Of a stretch of DNA of 64,000 nt, positions 8,881 through 16,700 are shown piece after piece (position 1 is the stretch's first letter; every line of letters starts with the position of its first letter). A program made the translations under genes and the position numbers. This stretch comes from Psychroserpens luteolus. Lineage in GTDB: Bacteria; Bacteroidota; Bacteroidia; Flavobacteriales; Flavobacteriaceae. Where the stretch lies: contig NZ_JAHVXI010000001.1 of assembly GCF_021032705.1 (NCBI RefSeq), forward strand, positions 992,001-1,056,000. Reading direction: 5' to 3'. Below the pieces are notes generated by a model. That model ran no database searches. It was not told where the DNA came from and was given only the letters and a program-made list of their open reading frames with translations.

Positions 8881-9303
8881 ATGACAATTGCTGAGATACA
8901 AGACGAGATTATTGATGAATTTTCGATGTTTGAAGATTGGGAAGAACGCTACCAATATATGATAGATTTAGGCAAGACCTTACCTTTAATAGATGAGCAA
9001 TATAAAACCGATGACCATATTATTAAAGGATGTCAAAGCAAAGTTTGGGTTCACGCCGAAATGATTAATGATAAGGTAAAGTTTACTGCAGATAGTGATG
9101 CCATTATTACCAAAGGCATTATTGCCATATTGATAAGAGCATTCTCAAATCAACATCCTAAAGATATCATTGAAAGTAATACAGATTTTATCGACAAAAT
9201 TGGTCTGAAAGAACACTTGTCCCCAACACGTGCTAACGGATTGGTAAGTATGATTAAACAAATTAAAATGTATGCAATTGCATATCAAACACAGTTAAAC
9301 TAG
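8881..9303 (+). CDS. sufE: Sulfur acceptor protein SufE
   Basis: SufE takes the persulfide from SufS and delivers sulfur to SufB. The 140-aa protein has the conserved cysteine C51 in the IIKGCQSKVWV motif, with the WEERYQYMIDLGKTLP helix in front that is typical of the family. It heads a short operon with a MIP18/DUF59 gene (6 bases downstream) and a DUF2480 gene, and is separated from sufABCDS by about 2.5 kb containing unrelated exported proteins. Confidence 0.95.
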   Translation: MTIAEIQDEIIDEFSMFEDWEERYQYMIDLGKTLPLIDEQYKTDDHIIKGCQSKVWVHAEMINDKVKFTADSDAIITKGIIAILIRAFSNQHPKDIIESNTDFIDKIGLKEHLSPTRANGLVSMIKQIKMYAIAYQTQLN

Positions 9304-9309
9304 TTCAAA

Positions 9310-9636
9310 ATGAGCGATACAACAATTGATACAAACCTTTTAGGTGAAAAAATAGTAAGAGTTCTAAAAACCATTTATGATCCAGAAATTCCTGTAGATA
9401 TATATGAATTGGGACTTATTTATGATGTTTTTGTAAATGAAGATTATGATGTTAAGATCTTAATGACCCTAACCACGCCTAATTGTCCAGTTGCAGAAAC
9501 GCTTCCATTAGAAGTTGAAGAAAAAGTAAAGTCATTGAATGATGTAAAAACAGCTGAGGTTGAAATTACATTCGATCCACCATGGAGTCAAGATCTTATG
9601 AGTGAAGAAGCCAAATTAGAATTAGGAATGCTTTAA
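9310..9636 (+). CDS. MIP18/DUF59 family Fe-S assembly protein (SufT-like)
   Basis: Small protein of the MIP18 family, which assists cluster insertion or carrier function in Fe-S maturation. The 108 aa include the DPEIPVDIYELGLIYD motif (24-39) and the conserved cysteine C59 in TTPNCP, plus the C-terminal DPPWSQDLMSEEAK stretch. It sits between sufE and DUF2480, with gaps of 6 and 1 bases, so one transcript is likely. The operon context supports a SUF role. The exact target is unknown. Confidence 0.92.
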   Translation: MSDTTIDTNLLGEKIVRVLKTIYDPEIPVDIYELGLIYDVFVNEDYDVKILMTLTTPNCPVAETLPLEVEEKVKSLNDVKTAEVEITFDPPWSQDLMSEEAKLELGML

Positions 9637-9637
9637 T

Positions 9638-10147
9638 ATGGCCGAGGAAATTGTAAATAGAGTTGCGCAAAGTAAATTGATGGTAGTCGACTTAGAAGAC
9701 TACTATCCAGATGGAGAGCGCCATGTTTTTGATATCAAAGATTGGCTCTATGAAGGTTTTGTGTTGAGAGAAAAAGAGTTTAGACAATATGTAAAAGATT
9801 ATGATTGGTCTCAACATCAAAATCAATATGTGGCTTTAACCTGTTCTACAGATGCCATAATTCCTGCTTGGTCCTTTATGTTGCTCACTTTAGAATTACA
9901 ACCCTATGCTAAAAAAGTGTGTGTAGGAAATCTCGAAATGCTTGAGACATCACTCTTTCAAGATGTTATCAATACATTGGATGTCGAATCTTACAAGGAC
10001 AAACCAATCATTATTAAAGGTTGTGCTAATAAACCCGTTCCAACCAATGCTTACCTCATGTTGTCTAGCAAATTAAAACCTGTTGCTAAATCTATAATGT
10101 ATGGTGAAGCGTGCTCATCTGTACCACTTTTCAAAAGAAAAAAATAA
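9638..10147 (+). CDS. DUF2480 family protein
   Basis: Conserved Bacteroidota protein of unknown function. It is 169 aa with no signal peptide or membrane segment. It carries cysteines in LTCSTDAIIPAWSF, KVCVGNLEM, KGCANKPVP and GEACSSVPLFKRKK, four or more in conserved-looking motifs. It starts one base after the MIP18 gene and ends the sufE operon. The linkage and the cysteines suggest a role in Fe-S or thiol chemistry, which is inference only. Confidence 0.88.
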   Translation: MAEEIVNRVAQSKLMVVDLEDYYPDGERHVFDIKDWLYEGFVLREKEFRQYVKDYDWSQHQNQYVALTCSTDAIIPAWSFMLLTLELQPYAKKVCVGNLEMLETSLFQDVINTLDVESYKDKPIIIKGCANKPVPTNAYLMLSSKLKPVAKSIMYGEACSSVPLFKRKK

Positions 10148-10232
10148 TATCATCGTTCAAGTGACTTTAATGAAAAAATAGAGTCAAATACTACAGATAC
10201 GAATTACTAAATTTTCATTTTCAGCTAAATTG

Positions 10233-10264
10233 TTGGCATTCAAATAGCTAATGATTTATATTTG
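10233..10264 (+). promoter_or_regulatory. Promoter of the DUF3078 outer-membrane gene
   Basis: TTG at 10233-10235, a 21-base spacer and TATATTTG at 10257-10264. This box overlaps an upstream in-frame ATG at 10251, so that codon cannot be the start. The first ATG after the transcription start is at 10311. Confidence 0.6.
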
Positions 10265-10310
10265 CATTCTAATTAACAATTTGAAAACTATTAAAACTAA
10301 AACAAGAACT

Positions 10311-11249
10311 ATGACAAAAAAATTACTTTTTACAGCAGTATTAATGTTATCAATGTCTTTCGGTTTCTCGCAAACTAAAGAGGAATTACAAGCTCAAAAA
10401 GCAGAAAAACAAGCAGAAGCTGATGCAGCTCAAGCTGAAGCAAATGCATTACAGGCGCAAATAGATGCATTACCTGGTTGGAGAGTTGGAGCCTTTGGTG
10501 TAATTGGAGGAAGTTTGTCTAACTTTAATAACTGGTATGCACAAGGTACTCCAAATAATTCATCGGGAAATATTGGGTTCACCGTAAATGGATATGCTAA
10601 CTTAATTCAAGAGAAATTTTTCTGGAGAAATGCCTTAACAACTAATTTAAATTGGACGAAGTTAGATGACAAAGATAATCCTGATGACAGTGATGATTTT
10701 GAACCAACAACAGACGTGTTTAATATTTCGTCTTTATACGGAAGAAAGTTGAGCGAAAAATTTGCCATTTCTGGATTGATGGAATACAGAACAACAATTT
10801 TAAATAACTTCAATGATCCTGGATATTTAGATGTTGGTGTTGGTGCAACTTGGACGCCACTTGAGAACTTGATAGTTGTGATCCACCCATTAAACTACAA
10901 TTTTGTTTTTGCTGATAATGATACCGTTTTCGAATCATCTTTAGGTGCAAAAATTGTTGCAGATTATACGCGTCAAATTGGTGCAATAGCATTTAAATCA
11001 AACCTATCAATGTTTCAGAGTTATGAAAGTGGTGATTTGTCTAACTGGACATGGACCAACTCATTTAGCTATACACTATGGAAAAGTATTGGTGTAGGAT
11101 TTGATTTTGGTTTAAGAAATAACAAGCAAGAAGCTTTAAATTTTGCCTTGGCAAATTTTGTAGGCGCACCAGAAGATGCTCCAACATTTGATACTGTTGA
11201 TAACGACTTACAAAGCTATTATACATTAGGATTAACTTATAAGTTCTAA
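10311..11249 (+). CDS. DUF3078 family outer-membrane protein
   Basis: Predicted beta-barrel outer-membrane protein of unknown function. A signal peptide (ends about GFSQ, residue 20) is followed by an alanine/glutamine/glutamate-rich coiled-coil (about 21-49) and then a barrel of amphipathic strands from GWRVGAFGVIGG to the terminal LGLTYKF, which ends in phenylalanine as outer-membrane barrels do. I chose the ATG at 10311 (312 aa) because the in-frame ATG at 10251 lies within the promoter and would put 20 unlikely residues before the signal. A bidirectional terminator follows. Confidence 0.85.
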   Translation: MTKKLLFTAVLMLSMSFGFSQTKEELQAQKAEKQAEADAAQAEANALQAQIDALPGWRVGAFGVIGGSLSNFNNWYAQGTPNNSSGNIGFTVNGYANLIQEKFFWRNALTTNLNWTKLDDKDNPDDSDDFEPTTDVFNISSLYGRKLSEKFAISGLMEYRTTILNNFNDPGYLDVGVGATWTPLENLIVVIHPLNYNFVFADNDTVFESSLGAKIVADYTRQIGAIAFKSNLSMFQSYESGDLSNWTWTNSFSYTLWKSIGVGFDFGLRNNKQEALNFALANFVGAPEDAPTFDTVDNDLQSYYTLGLTYKF

Positions 11250-11268
11250 TTCTAACAATAGATACTAT

Positions 11269-11303
11269 AAAAAAGCATCCTGTTAATTTCAGGATGCTTT
11301 TTT
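11269..11303 (+). terminator. Bidirectional terminator between DUF3078 gene and hflX
   Basis: The arms, with core AAAGCATCCTG (about 11272-11282) and CAGGATGCTTT (11290-11300), pair perfectly and are bordered by A- and T-runs, serving both convergent genes. Confidence 0.85.
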
Positions 11304-11321
11304 GTTTGTATAAAACTTGTC

Positions 11322-12533
11322 TTATGCTTCTTCGGTATAATCAGGATACAAAAAATGATTGTATGGAAATCGTGTGATATGAATTTCTCTTACTTCATCA
11401 TAGACTCGTTTTTTAAATGTATCGAGGTTCTTTTTATTTAATGCTGAAATAAACAAGGCATTATTGCCTACTCGATTCATCCACGTGTTTTTCCATTCGT
11501 CTAATGAATAATGTGATGATGTTCTCTCGGTGATGAGGTCATCATCATCAAAAGGTTCAGCTTCGTAAGCATCAATTTTATTAAATACCATTATTGTTGG
11601 TTTGTCTGAACTGTCAATCTCACCAAGAATCTTATTTACAGATTCAATATGCTCTTCAAAATTTCGGTGTGAGATATCAACAACATGAAGCAACAAATCT
11701 GCTTCTCGAACTTCATCAAGTGTACTTTTAAAAGATTCGACTAGTTGTGTAGGTAATTTTCTAATAAATCCAACAGTGTCAGTAAGTAAAAAAGGAAGAT
11801 TTTGAATCACCACTTTTCTTACAGTGGTATCTAAAGTTGCAAATAATTTGTTTTCAGCAAACACATCACTTTTACTAACGACATTCATTAATGTTGATTT
11901 ACCAACATTGGTATAACCAACCAAAGCTATGCGAACCATTTTTCCACGATTACCGCGTTGAACAGCCATTTGTTTGTCAATCGTTTTAATCTTTGCTTTG
12001 AGTAAAGCAATCTTATCACGCACAATACGCCTATCGGTTTCAATTTCTGTTTCACCAGGACCACGCATACCAATACCACCTTTTTGACGTTCAAGGTGAG
12101 TCCACATTCCTTTTAATCGTGGTAATAAATATTCACACTGAGCCAATTCAACTTGAGTTCGTGCATAACTTGTTTGAGCGCGTTGAGCAAAAATATCAAG
12201 AATAAGATTTGTTCTATCTAATACTTTACATCCTAAAATCTTACTGATGTTTCGTTCTTGAGCAGCAGACAATTCATCATCAAAAATTGCTGTACCAACA
12301 TTATGGTCTTCAATATAGTGTTGCACTTCATTCATTTTACCAGAACCAATAAATGTCTTTGGATTTGGCATATCCATTTTCTGGGTAAAACGTTTTAAAA
12401 CTTCACCTCCAGCTGTGTAGGTCAAAAATTCTAGCTCATCTAAGTATTCTTTAGATTGCTCTTCATTTTGATCTCTTGTGACCACGCCTATAAGTACTGT
12501 TTTTTCTAGTGCTATATTCTTTTTTTCAATCAT
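11322..12533 (-). CDS. hflX: Ribosome-associated GTPase HflX
   Basis: GTPase that binds the 50S subunit and splits stalled ribosomes. The 403-aa sequence has the HflX N-terminal domain with FIGSGKMNEV (61-70) and the glycine-rich GGIGMRGPGETEIETDRR linker (152-169). The G domain has G1 GYTNVGKS at 206-213, G3 DTVGF and G4 NKID. It is transcribed away from the EEP gene at 12605. A TAACTTTG box on the minus strand (12557 to 12550) leaves a leader of only about 11 nt. Confidence 0.96.
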   Translation of the reverse strand: MIEKKNIALEKTVLIGVVTRDQNEEQSKEYLDELEFLTYTAGGEVLKRFTQKMDMPNPKTFIGSGKMNEVQHYIEDHNVGTAIFDDELSAAQERNISKILGCKVLDRTNLILDIFAQRAQTSYARTQVELAQCEYLLPRLKGMWTHLERQKGGIGMRGPGETEIETDRRIVRDKIALLKAKIKTIDKQMAVQRGNRGKMVRIALVGYTNVGKSTLMNVVSKSDVFAENKLFATLDTTVRKVVIQNLPFLLTDTVGFIRKLPTQLVESFKSTLDEVREADLLLHVVDISHRNFEEHIESVNKILGEIDSSDKPTIMVFNKIDAYEAEPFDDDDLITERTSSHYSLDEWKNTWMNRVGNNALFISALNKKNLDTFKKRVYDEVREIHITRFPYNHFLYPDYTEEA

Positions 12534-12549
12534 ATATTCAAATAAAAGA

Positions 12550-12557
12550 CAAAGTTA
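12550..12557 (-). promoter_or_regulatory. -7 box of hflX
   Basis: TAACTTTG on the minus strand ends 16 bases before the hflX ATG. No good -33 TTG is visible. It faces the box of the divergent gene at 12593-12600. Confidence 0.45.
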
Positions 12558-12592
12558 CATAATTGAATCTTCGTCTATTGCATTTTAAAACC

Positions 12593-12600
12593 TAAATTTG
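12593..12600 (+). promoter_or_regulatory. -7 box directly before the EEP gene
   Basis: TAAATTTG matches TAnnTTTG and ends 4 bases before the GTG start at 12605. A -33 TTG at the right distance is not evident. If active, it makes the message leaderless. Confidence 0.4.
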
Positions 12601-12604
12601 TGAT

Positions 12605-13570
12605 GTGAATTCCCAAGACGAAAAAACAATTACTTATACCGTTGCGTTCTATAATCTCGAAAATCTCTTCGATATATATAATGATGCGTCAAAACATGAT
12701 GACGACTTTTTACCAAATTCTGAAAAACGTTGGACTCAAAAGCGTTATGACCGAAAGCTTTTTAAATTAGCACAGGTGATTTCTAAAATAGGTTTTGAAA
12801 ACACTCAAAAACCACCTTCTATTGTAGGCTTGGCTGAAGTTGAAAATAAAAATGTACTCCGAGACCTTATTGAGAGTAAGCATTTGGAATCATATAACTA
12901 TGGTATTGTTCATTATAATTCACAGGACGAAAGAGGTATTGATGTTGCCATGATTTATGATAAAACAGTTTTTACTGTCCAACATTCTAAAACCTATTCT
13001 ATATATCTTGAAGACGAAATTGGCGAGCAAGATTACACTCGAGATATTTTATTAGTATCAGGAATTCTTCACTCCGAAAAAGTACATTGTATAATTAATC
13101 ACTGGCCATCGCGGAGAGAGGGTGAGCAAGAATCGATGCCTAAGCGCTTAAAAGCGGCTCAAAAGGTTGTAGAAATAATTGATGCTATCAAAACAAAAGA
13201 TCCCAATGCTAAACTATTGGTAATGGGAGATTTTAATGATAACCCAAGTAATGAGAGTATAAAGTTTCTTTCTTCAAATGGTGATCTTTATAATCCAATG
13301 GAAACCATGTTGTCTTATAGTAGGGGAAGTTTGAACCATAATTTTAAATGGAACTTATTTGATCAAATATTATTTTCAACTAATTTTTTCGAAACTCAAA
13401 AGAATAAATTAAAGTTTGATGAAGCCGATATTTTTGATGAAAAGTTTCTCACTCAATATAAAGGTAAATTTAAAGGACAACCTTTTAGAACTTTTGTAGG
13501 TAAAAAATACAAAGGCGGTTACAGTGATCACTTTCCAGTTTTTGTACAATTAAATGTCTCTGAAACATAA
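12605..13570 (+). CDS. Endonuclease/exonuclease/phosphatase family protein, cytoplasmic
   Basis: Metal-dependent EEP (DNase I-like) fold hydrolase with an undetermined phosphodiester or phosphate substrate. Family motifs are in order: AFYNLENLFD near residue 15 with the metal-region asparagine, VGLAEVENK (Mg-binding Glu), INHWPSRR, MGDFNDNP and the C-terminal GGYSDHFPVF with the catalytic Asp-His. There is no signal peptide. The start is GTG at 12605. The overlapping ATG at 12603 runs into TGA at once. The gene at 32309 is a paralogue with the same motifs but a signal peptide, so the cell seems to have a cytoplasmic and an exported form. Confidence 0.88.
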   Translation: MNSQDEKTITYTVAFYNLENLFDIYNDASKHDDDFLPNSEKRWTQKRYDRKLFKLAQVISKIGFENTQKPPSIVGLAEVENKNVLRDLIESKHLESYNYGIVHYNSQDERGIDVAMIYDKTVFTVQHSKTYSIYLEDEIGEQDYTRDILLVSGILHSEKVHCIINHWPSRREGEQESMPKRLKAAQKVVEIIDAIKTKDPNAKLLVMGDFNDNPSNESIKFLSSNGDLYNPMETMLSYSRGSLNHNFKWNLFDQILFSTNFFETQKNKLKFDEADIFDEKFLTQYKGKFKGQPFRTFVGKKYKGGYSDHFPVFVQLNVSET

Positions 13571-13636
13571 GTTCTTAACGTCTTTTTCTTTTTGTCGATA
13601 ATAACTGCTTTTTATCTATTATAACAATGTTAACAG

Positions 13637-13665
13637 TTCGTTAACTACCATTTTTTTTATCTTCG
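13637..13665 (+). promoter_or_regulatory. Probable promoter of the T9SS surface locus
   Basis: TTCG at 13637-13640 and TATCTTCG at 13658-13665 resemble the Bacteroidota -33/-7 pair (TTCG variant). The -33 lies within GTTAAC-AGTTC-GTTAAC (13629-13645). A leader of about 115 nt follows. Confidence 0.4.
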
Positions 13666-13692
13666 GATACTTATTTAGGTCTTATAGAGAGA

Positions 13693-13742
13693 CTTAGTAA
13701 TGTCTTAATTATTCGGTCCTGCCCCTTTGGATTAAAACTAAG
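13693..13742 (+). other. Possible structured 5' leader hairpin
   Basis: CTTAGT (13693-13698) can pair with ACTAAG (13737-13742), and inside it TTAAT (13705-13709) can pair with ATTAA (13731-13735). The loop carries GGTCCTGCCCCTTTGG, unusually GC-rich for this AT-rich spacer. It lies in the leader of the 1803-aa T9SS cargo gene. It matches no riboswitch that I recognise. Confidence 0.3.
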
Positions 13743-13788
13743 ACGCTAACTATCAATTAATTAAAATAATTTAATAGCATTCATTGAT

Positions 13789-16700
13789 ATGAAAAAAGTT
13801 TTACTCTCGTTATCATTTTTATTTGCTTTTTCAATTTGGTGTGCCTCTGCACAGGTAACATCATATCCTTATCTAGAAGATTTTGAGTCTGGTGATGGAG
13901 GTTGGGTTGCAGATAATACTACAGCAGGAACATGGGCTCTAGGAGCTCCAACAGCAGCTGTCATTAATAGTGCAGATTCTGGAACTAATGCATGGGTGAC
14001 TAATTTAACAGGAAATTATAATACAAATGAAAACTCATTTGTTGTAAGTCCTGTTTTTGATTTATCATCACTAAATGCACCATCTATTGAGATGAGTATT
14101 TGGTGGAATTCTGAGTTTAGTTGGGACGGAATGGTTTTACAATCATCAATTGATGATGGTGCTTCATGGCAAAATGTAGGTGCTCAAGGCGATCCAAATA
14201 ACTGGTATAATGATGGAACTATAGCCGGAAACCCAGGAGGTCAACAAGTAGGATGGACTGGTAGAGGAACTACAGGTTCTGGTGGTTGGGTAGTTGCTCG
14301 ACATGCCTTAAACGGACTTGCAGGAGAAGCAAATGTGATTTTAAGAGTCGCTTTTGGTTCTGATGGATCTGTTCAAGATGAAGGTGTTGCTTTCGATACC
14401 GTATCAATTTTTGACGTAAGTTGTCCTGAGCCTTCAGGAATTGCTGTTGCTAATATTACGGCAACATCAGTAGATATTAGCTGGACAGCTGGTGGAACTG
14501 AAGCGGACTGGGAAATAGCAGTTCAACCAATAGGAACTGGTGTGCCAACAGGTGCAGGAACAGCAACTACAAACAATCCTTACACTGAAAATGGGTTAAC
14601 AGCCGTAACAGATTATGAAGTTTATGTAAGAGCAGATTGTGGAGGTAGCGGTTTTAGTAACTGGGTAGGTCCAGTAAACTTTTTATCTGGATGCGATGTA
14701 TTCGTTCCTGATTATTTAGAAGGCTTCGCCACAATAATACCGAATTGTTGGGATGAAGCTTCTGATGGAGATGCAACTACAGGTCCAACAGGACTTGGCG
14801 CTGGTGATTGGGGACCAGATGGATTTTTAAATAATGGTTTTGATGGCGCTTACAAAATAAATTTATGGCAAGCTGCCAAAAGCGATTGGATTTTATCCCC
14901 TCAGTTTGATTTAACAGGAGGTCCTTTTCAAGTCGATTTTGATTTTGGAATCATGCAATTCGCAAGTAGCACTACAGCAGGAACTTTAGGTTCTGATGAT
15001 ACTGTACAATTATTAATTAGTACAGATAATGGTGCAACATGGACGAGTTTATTAACTTTTGATAATACTACTGTGGTTCCTGTTACTGGGACTCAAGTTG
15101 TATTTGATTTAACAGCATATTCAGGTCAGATAGTACAGTTTGGGATTTTAGGATCTGAAGGAACTGTTGATGATGCAGAAGACAATGATGTTTTTGTAGA
15201 TAACTTTAGAGTACGTGCTATTCCTTCATGTCAGGAATTAACAGGTGTAGTCGTAGATAATGTTACCGATACATCGGCTGATATAAGTTGGACACCAGGT
15301 GGAACTGAGACGTCTTGGGAAGTAGCAATACAGCCTCAAGGAACTGGAGTTCCGGCAGGAGCAGGAACAGCAACAACAGATAACCCTTATACAGCAACAC
15401 CATTAAACCCAAGTACAGCTTATGAAGTATGGGTAAGAAGTGATTGTGGCGTTGATGGTTTAAGTAGTTGGGTTGGACCAATTAATTTTACAACATTAAA
15501 TACACCACCTCCACCACCAGTTGGAGTAACTTGTGTAACAGGTTCATCTTCATTTATTTTTACTGAAAACTTCGAACAAGATCCACCATCAGGTTGGACA
15601 GGAACAGGCTTTGATGGTTCTAATGGTAACTGGGATATTACAGCGGCTGGAGCCAATTCTTTTGGTACTGGTCCTGCAAATGCTTTTGATGGCGGCGGTG
15701 GAAACCATTTAGAATATGAAGCAACTGGCGATGCTACAGATATTGCATCAGCGATAAGTCCAGCAATTGATATGTCAACAGCTGTTGATGGTGCTGAATT
15801 GTCATTCTTCTTCCATGCTTTTGGAGATGATATGGGAACATTAAATGTTGGTGTAGGTACAGATGCAGCAGGTCCGTTTACTAATGTATTTACATGGGTA
15901 GGAGACTTACAAATCTCAGATGACGAAGCTTGGGTACCTGTAGGAATTAATCTTGATGCTTATCTAGGCCAAGTGATTTACTTAGAATTTAGCTATGGTG
16001 GAGCCGGAACAGGTTTTGAAGGCGATATGTCTATAGATTTTGTAAGAGTAGAATCTTGTGGAAACTTCTGTATTCCTCCAAGTGGGATTACAGTAGCTAA
16101 TATTACGGGAACTACTGCAGATATAAGTTGGACACCTAACAATGGAGAAACATCTTGGGAATATGTAGTTGTTCCTTCTGGAACAGGTGAACCAACAGGT
16201 CCTGGGACTACCGTAGGAACACCATCAGCAAGTATTTCTGGTTTAGATTTTGAAACCGAATATGAAGTATGGGTAAGAGCTGATTGTGGTAGCGAATTTA
16301 GTATATGGTCTGGACCAGTAATTTTTACGACAACAATACAAACCAATTTTGATGTGGATTGTGCTGTTGGTCCAGTAAACAGTTTCCTTTGTTATGGAAA
16401 TAATGATTCTGAAATATTTACATACACAAGCTCAGATGGTTCACTCCTTAATCTTACCATCAATGTAGGAGAAATTGAAGGGGCTCCTTTTGACTTTTTA
16501 CTTGTAACCGATGGAAATGGTACAGTACTATATAATGATGAAGGTAATGATGGTGTGCTTGATGGATTAACGTTTCAATCTATAACCGATACAATTACAA
16601 TCCAGATTTTATCTGATGGTTCTGTGAGTTGTCAGTCAGGTAGTGGATGCTGTTTAGATGGGATTGACTTTACTGTAGCTTGTGCTACGTGTGTAAACCC

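Noticed and set aside
10251-10310. Upstream ATG start for the DUF3078 gene
   Set aside because: The TATATTTG promoter box overlaps it, and the signal peptide begins correctly at the ATG at 10311.
12603-12608. ATG at 12603 as start of the cytoplasmic EEP gene
   Set aside because: It is followed immediately by TGA. The open frame starts with GTG at 12605.
13633-13641. ACAGTTCGT, a full match to the LytTR half-site consensus
   Set aside because: A single half-site of this degeneracy is expected by chance roughly once per 2 kb per strand, and no partner lies 21 bp away.
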